Source of the DNA: Atlantibacter sp032075065
GTDB taxonomy: Bacteria; Pseudomonadota; Gammaproteobacteria; Enterobacterales; Enterobacteriaceae
DNA length: 64,000 bases
Assembly (NCBI RefSeq): GCF_032075065.1
Contig: NZ_DAMAZC010000002.1
Span: 1 to 64,000 of the forward strand
Direction: 5' to 3'
Each line of letters starts with the position of its first letter. The stretch's first letter is position 1. This document shows, in pieces, positions 1-8,210 of the stretch. The position numbers and the translations under genes were made by a program. The notes beneath the pieces are model-generated. The model ran no database searches. It saw only the letters and a program-made list of their open reading frames with translations, and was not told where the DNA came from.

Positions 1-570
1 CAGGGTCGCTGGCGTCAGGCGGTGTTGGCTAAAGGTAATATTGGTTTTATCACCCTGTTTGTCGTCTAACTGAATGGCGTCGAGATACGCGCTGCCGTTC
101 AGCGTGATAGCGGCGAAAATTTTATCCAGCGGCGTGGTGACGGGCGTTAACACCAGTTGCCACGCGTTGTTGCCTTTGTCCTGGAAATCGAGCCGGAAAT
201 TCTGCTCCAGCACCTTGCGGTCAGCCTGGAGCAGGGCGCGCAGCAGGTGGTTGAACTGGAACATCTGCGGGTTGGTTTGCGCCGTAATCACCTGCGGCGC
301 CTGGCCATTGATCACCTGAACCATCTGGCTGTCGTTGAGCATCAGCGTCATTGGGAACGGCGCGGTTTGCTGCCACAGCAGGCCGTTATCCCGGGCGATG
401 ATCATCTCGCCGGAAGAGCGCAGCGGCTGGGGCATATCTTTAATCTGCCGCTCCTGCACGAAGTGCGCGCGCACCACCGGTTGCGAGGTAAAGCGCTGTT
501 GCAGGTCATCCAGCGTGACGGCGTGAACCAGCGGGCTGAGCAATAACAGGACAAGGGTCAGCGCTCTCAT
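1..570 (-). CDS. LolA-like outer-membrane lipoprotein carrier of the APE cluster (partial)
   Basis: The reading frame is open from an ATG at 568-570 to the window edge (190 codons, 3' end missing). It begins with a hydrophobic leader (MRALTLVLLLLSPLVHA), which reads as a signal peptide. The mature part resembles periplasmic LolA-fold carriers (VTLDDLQQRF near the start, and a stretch ending in LTPVTTPLDKIFAAITLNG). LolA relatives inside aryl-polyene clusters are thought to ferry the lipid product to the outer membrane; that role is inferred from context. The start codon overlaps the stop of the upstream thioesterase (ATGA), so the two are probably translationally coupled. A genuine housekeeping LolA is unlikely because of this neighbourhood. 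Confidence 0.8.
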   Translation of the reverse strand, partial: MRALTLVLLLLSPLVHAVTLDDLQQRFTSQPVVRAHFVQERQIKDMPQPLRSSGEMIIARDNGLLWQQTAPFPMTLMLNDSQMVQVINGQAPQVITAQTNPQMFQFNHLLRALLQADRKVLEQNFRLDFQDKGNNAWQLVLTPVTTPLDKIFAAITLNGSAYLDAIQLDDKQGDKTNITFSQHRLTPATL

Positions 571-989
571 GGCGTCACTCCCATACGTTCGAAAAGAATG
601 GCGGGGCTCACGAAGCAGAGTTCGCGGGTGGCTTCTTCCACCGCCACCTGGATGGTGTAACCGGTGGTGGTGCGTTTGCCGGTGGCGGCGTCGAAAATTT
701 CATAGCCGATGCGCAGCCGGTTCTCATACTCCTCGATGCGCGCCCGCACCCGGATGCGCTGCTCAAAGGTCAGCACATCGCGGTATTTCACCCGGGTATC
801 GACCACCGGCCACAGATAGCCGGATTCCTTCATCTGGCGGTAGCCGTAATCAAACTGATTCAGCAGCGCCTCGCGGGCCACTTCGAAATAGCGGAAATAG
901 TTGCCGTGCCACGCCACGCCCATCATATCGACATCGTGAAACGGGATAGTCAGCTCAACCTCGGCGGTAAAACGCGGATCGTTCAGCAC
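567..989 (-). CDS. Hot-dog fold acyl-CoA/ACP thioesterase (4HBT type)
   Basis: A 140-residue protein starting at a GTG (987-989). The ribosome site AGGAG lies in the last codons of the preceding glycosyltransferase gene, which supports this start. Residues ~14-35 carry the 4HBT-type active-site segment FHDVDMMGVAWHGNYFRYFE, with the Asp and the H/N expected in 4-hydroxybenzoyl-CoA thioesterase relatives. It probably releases or edits acyl chains during aryl-polyene synthesis. It lies between the glycosyltransferase and the LolA-like gene. In several described APE clusters I expected an ammonia-lyase gene between the glycosyltransferase and thioesterase; none is present here. Confidence 0.85.
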   Translation of the reverse strand: MLNDPRFTAEVELTIPFHDVDMMGVAWHGNYFRYFEVAREALLNQFDYGYRQMKESGYLWPVVDTRVKYRDVLTFEQRIRVRARIEEYENRLRIGYEIFDAATGKRTTTGYTIQVAVEEATRELCFVSPAILFERMGVTP

Positions 990-992
990 CTG

Positions 993-2699
993 TTACTCCT
1001 TATCTTGCTGGCGCGCCGCATCGGGCAACTGCCAGAAATCGAAAAAATTAAACCAGTCGAGCGGCGAGCGCAGGGCATAGTGCTCAAGCCGCGCGGCATA
1101 GCGATCCACCGTCTCTTGCAACGCCTGCTGGCGGGTGGCGCGCGGCAGCGTCAGCGGGTCGGCAAACGGCTCGCAGTGCAGCACCAGACGGCCCTGCTCG
1201 CGCAGCGCGAACAGCAGCACTACCGGGCAACGCAGCGCCGAGGCCAGGATAAACGGCCCCTGCGGGAACGGGGCGGCGCGGCCCATAAAGCGGCTCCAGA
1301 TAACCCGCCAGTCGCCGCCGCGCTGCGGGTTAACCGCGATGCGGTCGCCGACAATCGCCACCCATTCACCGGCATCAAGCTTCTGTTTCAGAAGCATCGC
1401 GGTGTCGGGGCCGATATGGCTCACCGGGATTAGGTTAACGCCCGCCTGGGGCGCCATCTCTTCCATAATCTGCTTAAAGCGCCGGGCGTTATCGGTAAAC
1501 ACCAGCGCGTTAACGGTGCGCGCGCCGCTGCGCTGGGCCAGCGCCCGGCAGGCTTCCACATCGCCAAGATGCGAGGCGAGGATCAGCTTGCCGTCCGGCC
1601 CGGTAATATCCAGCACCGCTTCCGCGCCCGGCGCAAATACCACCTGCTTGCCGAGCTGCAACTCGCCGCGCCAGCTGGCGACTTTATCGAGCATCGCGCT
1701 GCCGAAGCGCAAAAAGTGGCGATAGCTGCTCAGGCGCTGATTATCGCGGATCTGTTGCGCGGCCCGCTGTTGCGTCACCGTGTCGATCCACTGCTGCGAG
1801 GCGTGGCGCGCGTCGTGGGCCAACAGCCAGTAAACGCCCACCACCGGGCGCAGCAGCAGTTCAAACGCGCCGCGTCCCAGCAGCCGCCAGACGGTGAGCA
1901 TGATGCGCATCCCCAGCAGGCCCTTAACCTCTTCGGTGCGCGCCCAGTGCTGACGGCGCTTGCGCATCAGCAGCCCCGGCGCGCGCGGCAGCATGCCGAA
2001 AAACAGCCGGGTGTGCATCCAGGAGATACGCAGGTTGTCGCGCAGGGCGTCAAAATGCGACAGCCCGTCCTGCGGATAGGTGACGCGGGTCGGGATGAAA
2101 TAGCTCGGATGACCCCGCCAGTAGAGGCGCACCATCACTTCGGTATCAAAATCCATGCGCCTGCCAAGAGCGATATGCTGCGCCAGCGCCAGGGTTGGCG
2201 CGACCGGGTAGACGCGAAACCCGCACATGCTGTCTTTGAGGCTCAGGGACAGGGTTTCGATCCACACCCACACATGGGTAACCCAGCGGCCATACAGGCG
2301 CGAGCGCGGGATGGAATCGTCGTAAATCGGCTGGCCGGAGATCAGCGCCTCGGGGTGGCGTTGGGCCTCGGCGAGAAACTGCGGGATGTCTTCAATGGCG
2401 TGCTGCCCGTCGGCGTCCACCTGAACCGCATGGCTATAACCGGCGTCGCGGGCGACTTCCAGCCCGCGGATCACCGCCGCGCCCTTACCGGCGTTTTGCG
2501 CCAGCCGCACCCGCATCAGCGCCGGGAAATCGGCCTGCAATTGAGCCAGCGCCTGCTGAGTGGCGGCGTCGCTGCCGTCGTCCACCACAATGCACGGCAA
2601 ACCGAACGGCGCGAGGCGCGTCAGCACCTGCGCCATCATCGCACCGTGGTTGTAGCAGGGGATCACCACGCAGGGCGAGAACGCGTCGCTTACTGGCAT
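993..2699 (-). CDS. Glycosyltransferase family 2 fused to LpxL-type lipid acyltransferase
   Basis: A 568-residue two-domain protein. Residues ~10-240 are a GT-A family 2 glycosyltransferase (VVIPCYNHG, IVVDDGSD, and the metal/nucleotide motif VDADGQ). Residues ~290-560 resemble LpxL/HtrB lauroyl transferases, with the acid-base segment SHLGDVEACR of the HX4(D/E) type and a later PQGPFILASALRCPVVLLFA stretch. Such fusions are typical of aryl-polyene clusters, where they are thought to attach a sugar and a fatty chain to the polyene lipid anchor; the exact substrate is unknown. No membrane signal precedes the GT domain. It overlaps the upstream dehydratase gene by 10 bases, consistent with one operon. 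Confidence 0.85.
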   Translation of the reverse strand: MPVSDAFSPCVVIPCYNHGAMMAQVLTRLAPFGLPCIVVDDGSDAATQQALAQLQADFPALMRVRLAQNAGKGAAVIRGLEVARDAGYSHAVQVDADGQHAIEDIPQFLAEAQRHPEALISGQPIYDDSIPRSRLYGRWVTHVWVWIETLSLSLKDSMCGFRVYPVAPTLALAQHIALGRRMDFDTEVMVRLYWRGHPSYFIPTRVTYPQDGLSHFDALRDNLRISWMHTRLFFGMLPRAPGLLMRKRRQHWARTEEVKGLLGMRIMLTVWRLLGRGAFELLLRPVVGVYWLLAHDARHASQQWIDTVTQQRAAQQIRDNQRLSSYRHFLRFGSAMLDKVASWRGELQLGKQVVFAPGAEAVLDITGPDGKLILASHLGDVEACRALAQRSGARTVNALVFTDNARRFKQIMEEMAPQAGVNLIPVSHIGPDTAMLLKQKLDAGEWVAIVGDRIAVNPQRGGDWRVIWSRFMGRAAPFPQGPFILASALRCPVVLLFALREQGRLVLHCEPFADPLTLPRATRQQALQETVDRYAARLEHYALRSPLDWFNFFDFWQLPDAARQQDKE

Positions 2700-3043
2700 A
2701 ACCGGATTTTCCCGCTGCTGGCAGGCAGACGCTGCTCACCGCACAGGCGCTGATAGCTAAAGGAGAGCGTGTGGCGCTCCGGTTGCCAGTCGAGGGTTAA
2801 ACACACCTCGTTTTCCGGCAGCAGCGGGGCCTGGAATTTCACGTTGATGATTTTGTGGAACCGGGCCTCCGGGACCAGAAGTTCCCGGGCGTAATGCATT
2901 ACCCAGTCGAGCTGAGCCACCCCCGGCAGCAGCGGCTGCACGGCGAAATGGCCTTTAAACCAGAACAGCGCCGGGTCGAGGCGCAAGTGAAGCTCCCAGC
3001 TATGGGGAGCCAGCCGCGTGCGGGCGATTTCATGCGGGGTCAT
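2690..3043 (-). CDS. FabZ-like 3-hydroxyacyl-ACP dehydratase
   Basis: About 117 residues, starting at MTPHEIARTR. The open frame extends 8 codons further, but the chosen ATG (3041-3043) overlaps the end of the ligase gene by only 14 bases. The protein shows the single hot-dog-domain pattern of FabA/FabZ-like dehydratases: WFKGHFAVQPLLPGVAQLDW near residue 30 contains the catalytic His in the GHF motif and the P-x-x-P-G-V helix start. It would remove water after each ketoreduction to build the conjugated polyene. It belongs to the minus-strand APE operon. Confidence 0.85.
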   Translation of the reverse strand: MTPHEIARTRLAPHSWELHLRLDPALFWFKGHFAVQPLLPGVAQLDWVMHYARELLVPEARFHKIINVKFQAPLLPENEVCLTLDWQPERHTLSFSYQRLCGEQRLPASSGKIRLCQ

Positions 3044-4388
3044 GGAAAAACTCCTGCAGTTGCGCATAGACGCGTTTATTCATGCTATTAACCGGGATCG
3101 TGTCGATCACCCGCCAGTAGCGCGGGATCGCCACCGGTTCCAGCCACGGGATCAGCGCTTTGCGCCAGGCCAGTTCCAGCTGTTTGCCTGCGGCGGCGCT
3201 AAGACGGGCGCGGGTGGCGTCATCCACCACCACCAGCACGCCGATGCCCTGGCGACCGTTACGGGTGATGGGCAGGGCGGCGGCCTCAACGATGCCGTCC
3301 AGCGCCAGCAGCCGTTGTTCCACTTCGCACAGTGAAATGCGTTTTTCTTCGATTTTCACTACCCGGCCCCGGCGGCCATGCAGGCGAAACAGGCCGTTGT
3401 CTTCAAAGGCCAGATTATCGTCCAGCAGCAGTCCGGCGGGATCGGGGATCAGCGGGGAGAATGCCCGCCAGGCGTCGTTTTCCTGCTCGAAGCGTATCCC
3501 GGCGAAAGGCAGCCAGGGCGTGTCATCTTCGGCGCGATAGCGCCAGGCGAGAATGCCGGTTTCGGTGCTGCCGTAAATTTCATCCGGCGTGACGTTAGTC
3601 CAGGCCCGCGTTTGCACCACATCGCCCCAGGGCAGCATGCCGCCAGCGGAAACAATCAGGGCAATTGGCGGCGGCGTCAGGGCATGATCGAGCCGCTTTA
3701 AAAATGCCGGGCTGCTGATAAAACCGTAGCGGTGCGTAGCGGGCAGCGCCGACAGCTGTTCGGCGTAATAGGTCATGGCGGCGTGCAGCGGCAGACCGAG
3801 AGACATCGGCAGGAAGATGCGGAACGTCAGGCCGTAAAGATGCTGCGGCACCACCGAGGCGACAATCCGGCAGCCCGCCAGCCGTTCAGCAAAGCGTTCC
3901 GCCAGCAGCGCGGCTTCGCGGTCAAGCGACGCGATGGGTTTGATCACCCGGCGCGGCGTGCCGGTGGATCCCGAGGTGAAGATCTCGACGTAACTCTCGG
4001 GATCGATCGTCGGCAGGTCGATCGCCCCGGACGAACGCTTCGCCGAGGCCACCACCACCATCGGGCCATTCCAGCCGAGGGTGCGGTCGCTCAGGACGCC
4101 GTTAAACAGTTCACGCTGCTCGTCTAACAGCGACAGGCGGCTGTGGCCGGGGATCACCGGCGTTTTACCCGCGTGCAGCGCGCCGAGCAGCGCCACGATA
4201 AACAGATAGCTGTCTTCAAAGCACAGCGCCCAGCGCTCGCCGGGCTGCGTGCGCAGATGCCGGGTTAGGGTGGCGACGTCATGGCGCATCTGGCCCAGCG
4301 TCCAGGTGTGGTCGCCCAGCCAGGCGACGGGCGCGTCGTCGGGGCGCTGCGCGCTCAGCCACTGCGCCAGAGGTAAGGTGGTCATCAT
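3030..4388 (-). CDS. AMP-dependent acyl/aryl-ACP ligase
   Basis: About 452 residues from one of two adjacent ATGs (4383-4388), beginning M(M)TTLPLAQWLSAQ. It belongs to the acyl-adenylate-forming (ANL) family: the phosphate loop reads IFTSGSTGTPRRV, the aromatic/GSTE motif IYGSTETGI, and a C-terminal hinge region follows FRLHGRRGRVVKIEEKRISL. In APE pathways this ligase is thought to load the aryl starter onto an acyl carrier protein; starter identity cannot be read here. Its start overlaps the stop of the upstream membrane-protein gene (ATGATGA), and its 3' end overlaps the dehydratase start. The longer frame upstream would run into the membrane-protein gene and is rejected. Confidence 0.85.
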   Translation of the reverse strand: MMTTLPLAQWLSAQRPDDAPVAWLGDHTWTLGQMRHDVATLTRHLRTQPGERWALCFEDSYLFIVALLGALHAGKTPVIPGHSRLSLLDEQRELFNGVLSDRTLGWNGPMVVVASAKRSSGAIDLPTIDPESYVEIFTSGSTGTPRRVIKPIASLDREAALLAERFAERLAGCRIVASVVPQHLYGLTFRIFLPMSLGLPLHAAMTYYAEQLSALPATHRYGFISSPAFLKRLDHALTPPPIALIVSAGGMLPWGDVVQTRAWTNVTPDEIYGSTETGILAWRYRAEDDTPWLPFAGIRFEQENDAWRAFSPLIPDPAGLLLDDNLAFEDNGLFRLHGRRGRVVKIEEKRISLCEVEQRLLALDGIVEAAALPITRNGRQGIGVLVVVDDATRARLSAAAGKQLELAWRKALIPWLEPVAIPRYWRVIDTIPVNSMNKRVYAQLQEFFHDPA

Positions 4389-4975
4389 GATACATCCCGC
4401 TGGATCACGCGTTGGCGTACCAGCCATTCCCCCGCCATCAAAGCGCCCATCAACAGATAGGCGATCATGCCGTTCCACAAGGTCCAGAGATCGGTGTCGC
4501 CGTACCAGCAGGTAAAGGCCGCGACACTGCCGTTAACAATAAAAAAGCCGCACCATAGTTGGGTGACGCGCCGGGTATAACGCACGCCCGCAGGCGGCAG
4601 ATCCGGCTCTTTCAGGCGGGCGATACGCTCTACCAGCGGCATGCTGCTCCACAGCGACGCGCCAAACATCCCCAGCAGCAGCGTATTCACCACCACCGGA
4701 TACCACAGCAGTAGGTGGTGGCTGCGCAGTACCAGGCTCGCCACGCACAGCACCACGCCAGTCAGGGCCACGCTTTTGGCAATCAGCCGCAGCGGGCCGC
4801 CGCGCAGTCGCGCCTGGCGCAGGCGAATCAACAGCAGCAGCACCATCACCGGCAGCAGCCAGGCGAGGGCGTGATGCGTGATGCCGAACCAGATAATGAA
4901 CGGCCAGGCGACCATCACCAGGGCGATGGCCGGCTGCGTCAGACGCCGCGCGACCGTGAGGGCAGCGTGCAGCAT
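4385..4975 (-). CDS. Multi-spanning inner-membrane protein of APE cluster (COG4648-like)
   Basis: 196 residues, very hydrophobic, with about five to six predicted membrane spans (for example IALVMVAWPFIIWFGI and LAWLLPVMVLLLLIRL near the N-terminus and LWNGMIAYLLMGALMAG near the end). It resembles the uncharacterised membrane proteins found between the ACP and ligase genes of aryl-polyene clusters. No enzymatic motif is visible. The function is unknown; a role in anchoring the synthase at the membrane is a guess from position. It lies three bases after the ACP gene and overlaps the ligase start. Confidence 0.75.
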   Translation of the reverse strand: MLHAALTVARRLTQPAIALVMVAWPFIIWFGITHHALAWLLPVMVLLLLIRLRQARLRGGPLRLIAKSVALTGVVLCVASLVLRSHHLLLWYPVVVNTLLLGMFGASLWSSMPLVERIARLKEPDLPPAGVRYTRRVTQLWCGFFIVNGSVAAFTCWYGDTDLWTLWNGMIAYLLMGALMAGEWLVRQRVIQRDVS

Positions 4976-4978
4976 CGA

Positions 4979-5230
4979 TTACGCGTCGTTCAGCAGACGC
5001 TCAACCGCGTCCACCACGTCCTGAACGGTACGCACCGATTTGAACGTTTCCGGTTTGATTTTCTTGCCGGTTTTCTTTTGCAGATGCACCACCATGTCCA
5101 CGGCGTCGATGCTGTCGAGTTCCAGATCTTCGTACAGACGCGCCTCCGGAGTGATGTCCTCGGCGGGGATTTCGAAAAGCTGGGTCAGAAGTGCGGAGAC
5201 TTCCTGGTAAATCGCGTGTTTATCAACCAT
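4979..5230 (-). CDS. Acyl carrier protein (second in cluster)
   Basis: An 83-residue acidic protein starting MVDKHAIYQEVSALL. The phosphopantetheine attachment motif is DLELDSIDAVDMV, with the Ser of D-S-I-D as the modified residue. The open frame extends upstream into the preceding ACP gene; the chosen ATG gives the usual ACP length. In E. coli O157:H7 the related cluster's carrier proteins are substrates of the AcpT phosphopantetheinyl transferase, whose gene lies near yhhT in E. coli; acpT is not in this window. It lies 13 bases after the first ACP gene. Confidence 0.9.
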   Translation of the reverse strand: MVDKHAIYQEVSALLTQLFEIPAEDITPEARLYEDLELDSIDAVDMVVHLQKKTGKKIKPETFKSVRTVQDVVDAVERLLNDA

Positions 5231-5243
5231 ATCGTGCTCGTCT

Positions 5244-5501
5244 TCAGGCGCGTTGAGAATCAATGAAAGCAGCCAGTGTGGCGACGGAATAGAAATGCTG
5301 GCGCATCTCTTCGCTTTCGGCGGAAAGCACCACGCCATACTGGGTTTTCACGGCCAGCCCTAATTCCAGCGCGTCGATGGAGTCCAGGCCCAGACCGTCG
5401 CCAAATAGCGGCGCATCGGCGTCAATATCATCGGCGGACAGTTCGTCGAGGTTCAGGGTAGTGATAATCAGATTTTTGATTTCAGAGTAGAGCGCTTGCA
5501 T
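5244..5501 (-). CDS. Acyl carrier protein (first in cluster)
   Basis: An 85-residue ACP-like protein starting MQALYSEIKNLIITTL, with the attachment motif GLDSIDALELG around residue 40. It overlaps the end of the acyltransferase gene by 20 bases and is followed by a second ACP. Paired ACPs are usual in aryl-polyene systems, one presumably carrying the growing polyene and one the primer or another intermediate. The two ACPs share only the core motif, so they are not a recent duplication. Confidence 0.9.
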   Translation of the reverse strand: MQALYSEIKNLIITTLNLDELSADDIDADAPLFGDGLGLDSIDALELGLAVKTQYGVVLSAESEEMRQHFYSVATLAAFIDSQRA

Positions 5502-6300
5502 CGTTGTTTCCTGGGCCAGGCGTCAGGCCTGGTGTTAATTGGTGCAAAAGGTGTCGATTAAGTTTGCGAGCCGCCAGCGCGGGCTCTTGATCCAACGTCG
5601 GATCGTAAAAGTGTTGGGTATGAATACGTTCGCGCACCACCACCTCGAACAGCGGCTTGCGGGGCGGAACGTCATACCAGCGGCTGTGCTTGTCCAGCAG
5701 GTGTTCGCTGCACAGGATATGCACTACCCGTAAATCGCTGTGGCAGCGCACCGCGATATTGGCCGCGCCGCGCTGGAGCGTCAGCGGCTGGCCGGGCACG
5801 CTGCGGGTGCCTTCCGGGAAAATCAGCACGGTTTCGCCCCGGGCGAGACGTTCACGGCAGGCGGGCAGCAGCGCATCCGCCTGGTCGTTAACCAGGTAAT
5901 CCGCCGCCCGCACCACCCCGCCGAGAAACGGGTTTTTCAGCAGCGCGTTCTTCACCAGACAGTCGGTTTCCGGCATCACCGAGGCGATCAGCACGTAGTC
6001 GATCAGCGTCGGGTGATTGGCCACCACCAGGCAGCCGCGCTCGTTATCCAGCACCGATTTGCCTTCGATGCGGTAATCCAGCACGCCCACCGACCGCGCC
6101 GCCCGCAGGAAGAAGCGGAAGCTGGCCGCGATGCTGCGGCGCGCCAGGCGGCGGCGCGTGTCCGGATTGCGCTGCACCAGCAGCAGAAGATTGAACCAGA
6201 CCACGGAGAGCAGCAGCCCGCCGAGACCAAACAGCGCAAAGCAAACGCCGGTCATCACCAGACGCCACAGCCAGTTCATCTGCGCCAGGATGCGATTCAT
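5482..6300 (-). CDS. LPLAT-family (PlsC-like) acyltransferase
   Basis: About 272 residues starting MNRILAQMNWLWRLVMTGV; this ATG overlaps the stop of the ketosynthase-like gene (ATGA), so the 22-codon longer frame is not used. An N-terminal membrane segment (~residues 10-40) precedes the glycerolipid acyltransferase motifs NHPTLIDYVL (HX4D catalytic pair, ~residue 105) and FPEGTRSVPG (~residue 165). It probably transfers an acyl chain onto the lipid anchor of the polyene. It is distinct from the housekeeping plsC, whose neighbours differ. Confidence 0.85.
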   Translation of the reverse strand: MNRILAQMNWLWRLVMTGVCFALFGLGGLLLSVVWFNLLLLVQRNPDTRRRLARRSIAASFRFFLRAARSVGVLDYRIEGKSVLDNERGCLVVANHPTLIDYVLIASVMPETDCLVKNALLKNPFLGGVVRAADYLVNDQADALLPACRERLARGETVLIFPEGTRSVPGQPLTLQRGAANIAVRCHSDLRVVHILCSEHLLDKHSRWYDVPPRKPLFEVVVRERIHTQHFYDPTLDQEPALAARKLNRHLLHQLTPGLTPGPGNNDASALL

Positions 6301-7019
6301 GATTTGCTCCACCGCCAGTCCGCACGCTCGCCGTCCACGCTGAAGGCCGCGTCGTCTTTCAGCCAACCGCGCAGGAACTGTAATCCCTGCGGCAGCGGCG
6401 CTTCACGGCGCAGGGCGTGGGGATGAGTTTCGCAGCGCAGTTGGTTTCCCGCTTCCAGCACCAGCGCCAGCGACCACGCCCAGGTGGGCATGTTGGCGGG
6501 CAGGTGAGGGTGGTAAAACGCGGGCAGCAGGCCGTCGAAATCCACCATCAATACCCGCTGATAGCCCGCCTGGAACAGCGTCAGCGCTTCAATCAATCCT
6601 TGCTGGAAGGTGTCCTGGCCTGCGGAGAGCGAGGACGACGTCAGCGGCTGCTTCGCAGTAATGGTCAGATTGCCTACCGACGAGTTATGCACTGACATAG
6701 CGAAGTCGGTGGGGGAGATAGGCTGCGCGGCGGCGATGGCGTCCAGAATGCGCAGATTGCGCTCCAGCTCGCCGTGACGGCTGGTAAACAGCACCGCATC
6801 GGGCGCGTGGCGGCGCAGCATCGCCAGACCGCTGTCCACCGCCAGGCGGCTGCCTGAGTTTAGACGGCGGCTGGTCATCATCGGCAATTCGCTGGGTTTG
6901 GCATACGGGGATGCCGGATCGATTTCCCGATCCTGTTGCGCCCAGGCTCGCCAGTCTGCGGCATCGCTGAGCCCCGGCGCTCTGGCTTGCCAGTCAATGA
7001 TGTTGAGTGAAAATTTCAT
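6297..7019 (-). CDS. Beta-ketoacyl synthase-like protein (short, N-terminal domain type)
   Basis: 240 residues, about half the length of a full ketosynthase. It matches the short 'beta-ketoacyl synthase, N-terminal-like' proteins of APE clusters: a segment LFTSRHGELERNLRILDAI, then SPTDFAMSVHNSSVGNLTI and SLSAGQDTFQQGLIEALTLF. The position normally occupied by the catalytic Cys of a condensing enzyme has no Cys, so it may act as a chain-length-factor-like partner rather than a condensing enzyme. This is inference. It is the second gene of the operon and couples to the downstream acyltransferase. Confidence 0.8.
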   Translation of the reverse strand: MKFSLNIIDWQARAPGLSDAADWRAWAQQDREIDPASPYAKPSELPMMTSRRLNSGSRLAVDSGLAMLRRHAPDAVLFTSRHGELERNLRILDAIAAAQPISPTDFAMSVHNSSVGNLTITAKQPLTSSSLSAGQDTFQQGLIEALTLFQAGYQRVLMVDFDGLLPAFYHPHLPANMPTWAWSLALVLEAGNQLRCETHPHALRREAPLPQGLQFLRGWLKDDAAFSVDGERADWRWSKS

Positions 7020-7069
7020 CTACACGCTTTCCGCGCTTTTTGTTTCTGTTTATGCAGCTACGCCGCCCG

Positions 7070-8140
7070 TTACGCTTTTTTGCGGCACACTAACAGCGTA
7101 TGCCCCACGCCCAGATCGTCGAGTCGTTGTTCAATCTCAAACCCTGCCTGCTCTACCAGTTTGATAAACGTGGCGGCGCTATAAAAACGACTGTTGCCAT
7201 TCGCCATCGTAGTGAAATAGAGCGATGACGCGTTCAGGCTGAATGCGGCGGCTTCAAATTTTTGCGCATCCCAGAACAACTCCATGATGCAAACACGGGC
7301 GCCGGGCTTCATGACGCTGGCGATATTCCCCAGCAGGACCACGATTTGTTCTGCCGAGAAGCAGTCGAGGAACTGGCTCATCCACCAGACATCGGCCTCA
7401 TTGGGCAGCGGCGCGTCGCTGAGCATATCCACCGGATGGAAATCGATCCGTTCGCTCAGGCCGTTGGCCGCGATATTTTCCTGCGCCAGGGCAATTTGCT
7501 GCGGCAAGTCCAAAATGGTGACATTCACTGCCGGATTATAACGGCAGCAGCGAATGGCCCATTTGCCGGTATTTCCGCCCACGTCGTACAGTTTTTCCGG
7601 GGCCAGCTCAAAGACATGCGGCAGTGCCGCGTTAAAAGCCGCGTCAGAATAATAGTGATCGAAGGCAAACCAACTGTTGCGCGCCGGGTCGGGTAATTGC
7701 GACAACGCTGGATAGATTGTCGGCCAGTCGCCAAAAACTTTTAGCCCTTCCGGTTTTCCGTTGCGCAAGGCATCCTGGAGAAAAAACAGCCCTTGATAAC
7801 AAACATCGCGGGTGAAATCCATATTCACGCGGGTCATCGGGTCGTGAAGTAAGAAATGTCCGACCTTAGCGATGCGATATTGTTCGTTTTGTTGGGTAAC
7901 AATACGGCCGCTCAAACCCATATCCAGCAGTACGCTAACCGCATATTTATCGAGAGTACAATTTTCTTCGATGTTTTCTAATGTGGCTCCCGCTTTTCCC
8001 TGTTTATCGAGAAAACCGAGGATGCCGCTGTCGCGTAATATCACCGCCGTTTGAAATAACATCGGCGCAAACGCGATGCGTTGCGCTTCGGTAATAGCGT
8101 CCAGCGCGGAGAGTGTATCCCGATCGTAGTGATGACGCAC
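7070..8140 (-). CDS. SAM-dependent O-methyltransferase of APE cluster
   Basis: About 356 residues from a GTG at 8138-8140 (VRHHYDRDTLSALD), preceded at good distance by AAGGA. A longer frame reaches 8224 but would run through the terminator of the upstream lipoprotein gene, so it is rejected. The N-terminal half is a winged-helix dimerisation domain typical of plant/bacterial O-methyltransferases (DKYAVSVLLDMGLSGRIV). The C-terminal half carries SAM motif I (LYDVGGNTGKWAIRC) and a second acidic motif (VTILDLPQQIALA). It probably methylates the aryl head group. It is the first gene of the minus-strand APE operon. Confidence 0.85.
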   Translation of the reverse strand: MRHHYDRDTLSALDAITEAQRIAFAPMLFQTAVILRDSGILGFLDKQGKAGATLENIEENCTLDKYAVSVLLDMGLSGRIVTQQNEQYRIAKVGHFLLHDPMTRVNMDFTRDVCYQGLFFLQDALRNGKPEGLKVFGDWPTIYPALSQLPDPARNSWFAFDHYYSDAAFNAALPHVFELAPEKLYDVGGNTGKWAIRCCRYNPAVNVTILDLPQQIALAQENIAANGLSERIDFHPVDMLSDAPLPNEADVWWMSQFLDCFSAEQIVVLLGNIASVMKPGARVCIMELFWDAQKFEAAAFSLNASSLYFTTMANGNSRFYSAATFIKLVEQAGFEIEQRLDDLGVGHTLLVCRKKA

Positions 8141-8164
8141 AGTGCGTTCCTTAACCAGAGGTAA

Positions 8165-8197
8165 ACAAAAAACAACCGGCCGGAAGAGGCCGGTTGT
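8165..8197 (-). terminator. Rho-independent terminator after the lipoprotein gene
   Basis: An 8-bp GC-rich stem (AACCGGCC / GGCCGGTT) with a 6-base loop, read on the minus strand and followed by a run of six T. It ends only about 24 bases before the GTG of the methyltransferase gene. Confidence 0.85.
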
Positions 8198-8210
8198 GAG
8201 TCCATTGAGA

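Noticed and set aside
1569..2753. A 394-codon plus-strand frame across the glycosyltransferase gene
   Set aside because: Antisense shadow of a GC-rich coding gene; composition (Arg/Gln/His-rich) and lack of a ribosome site argue against coding.
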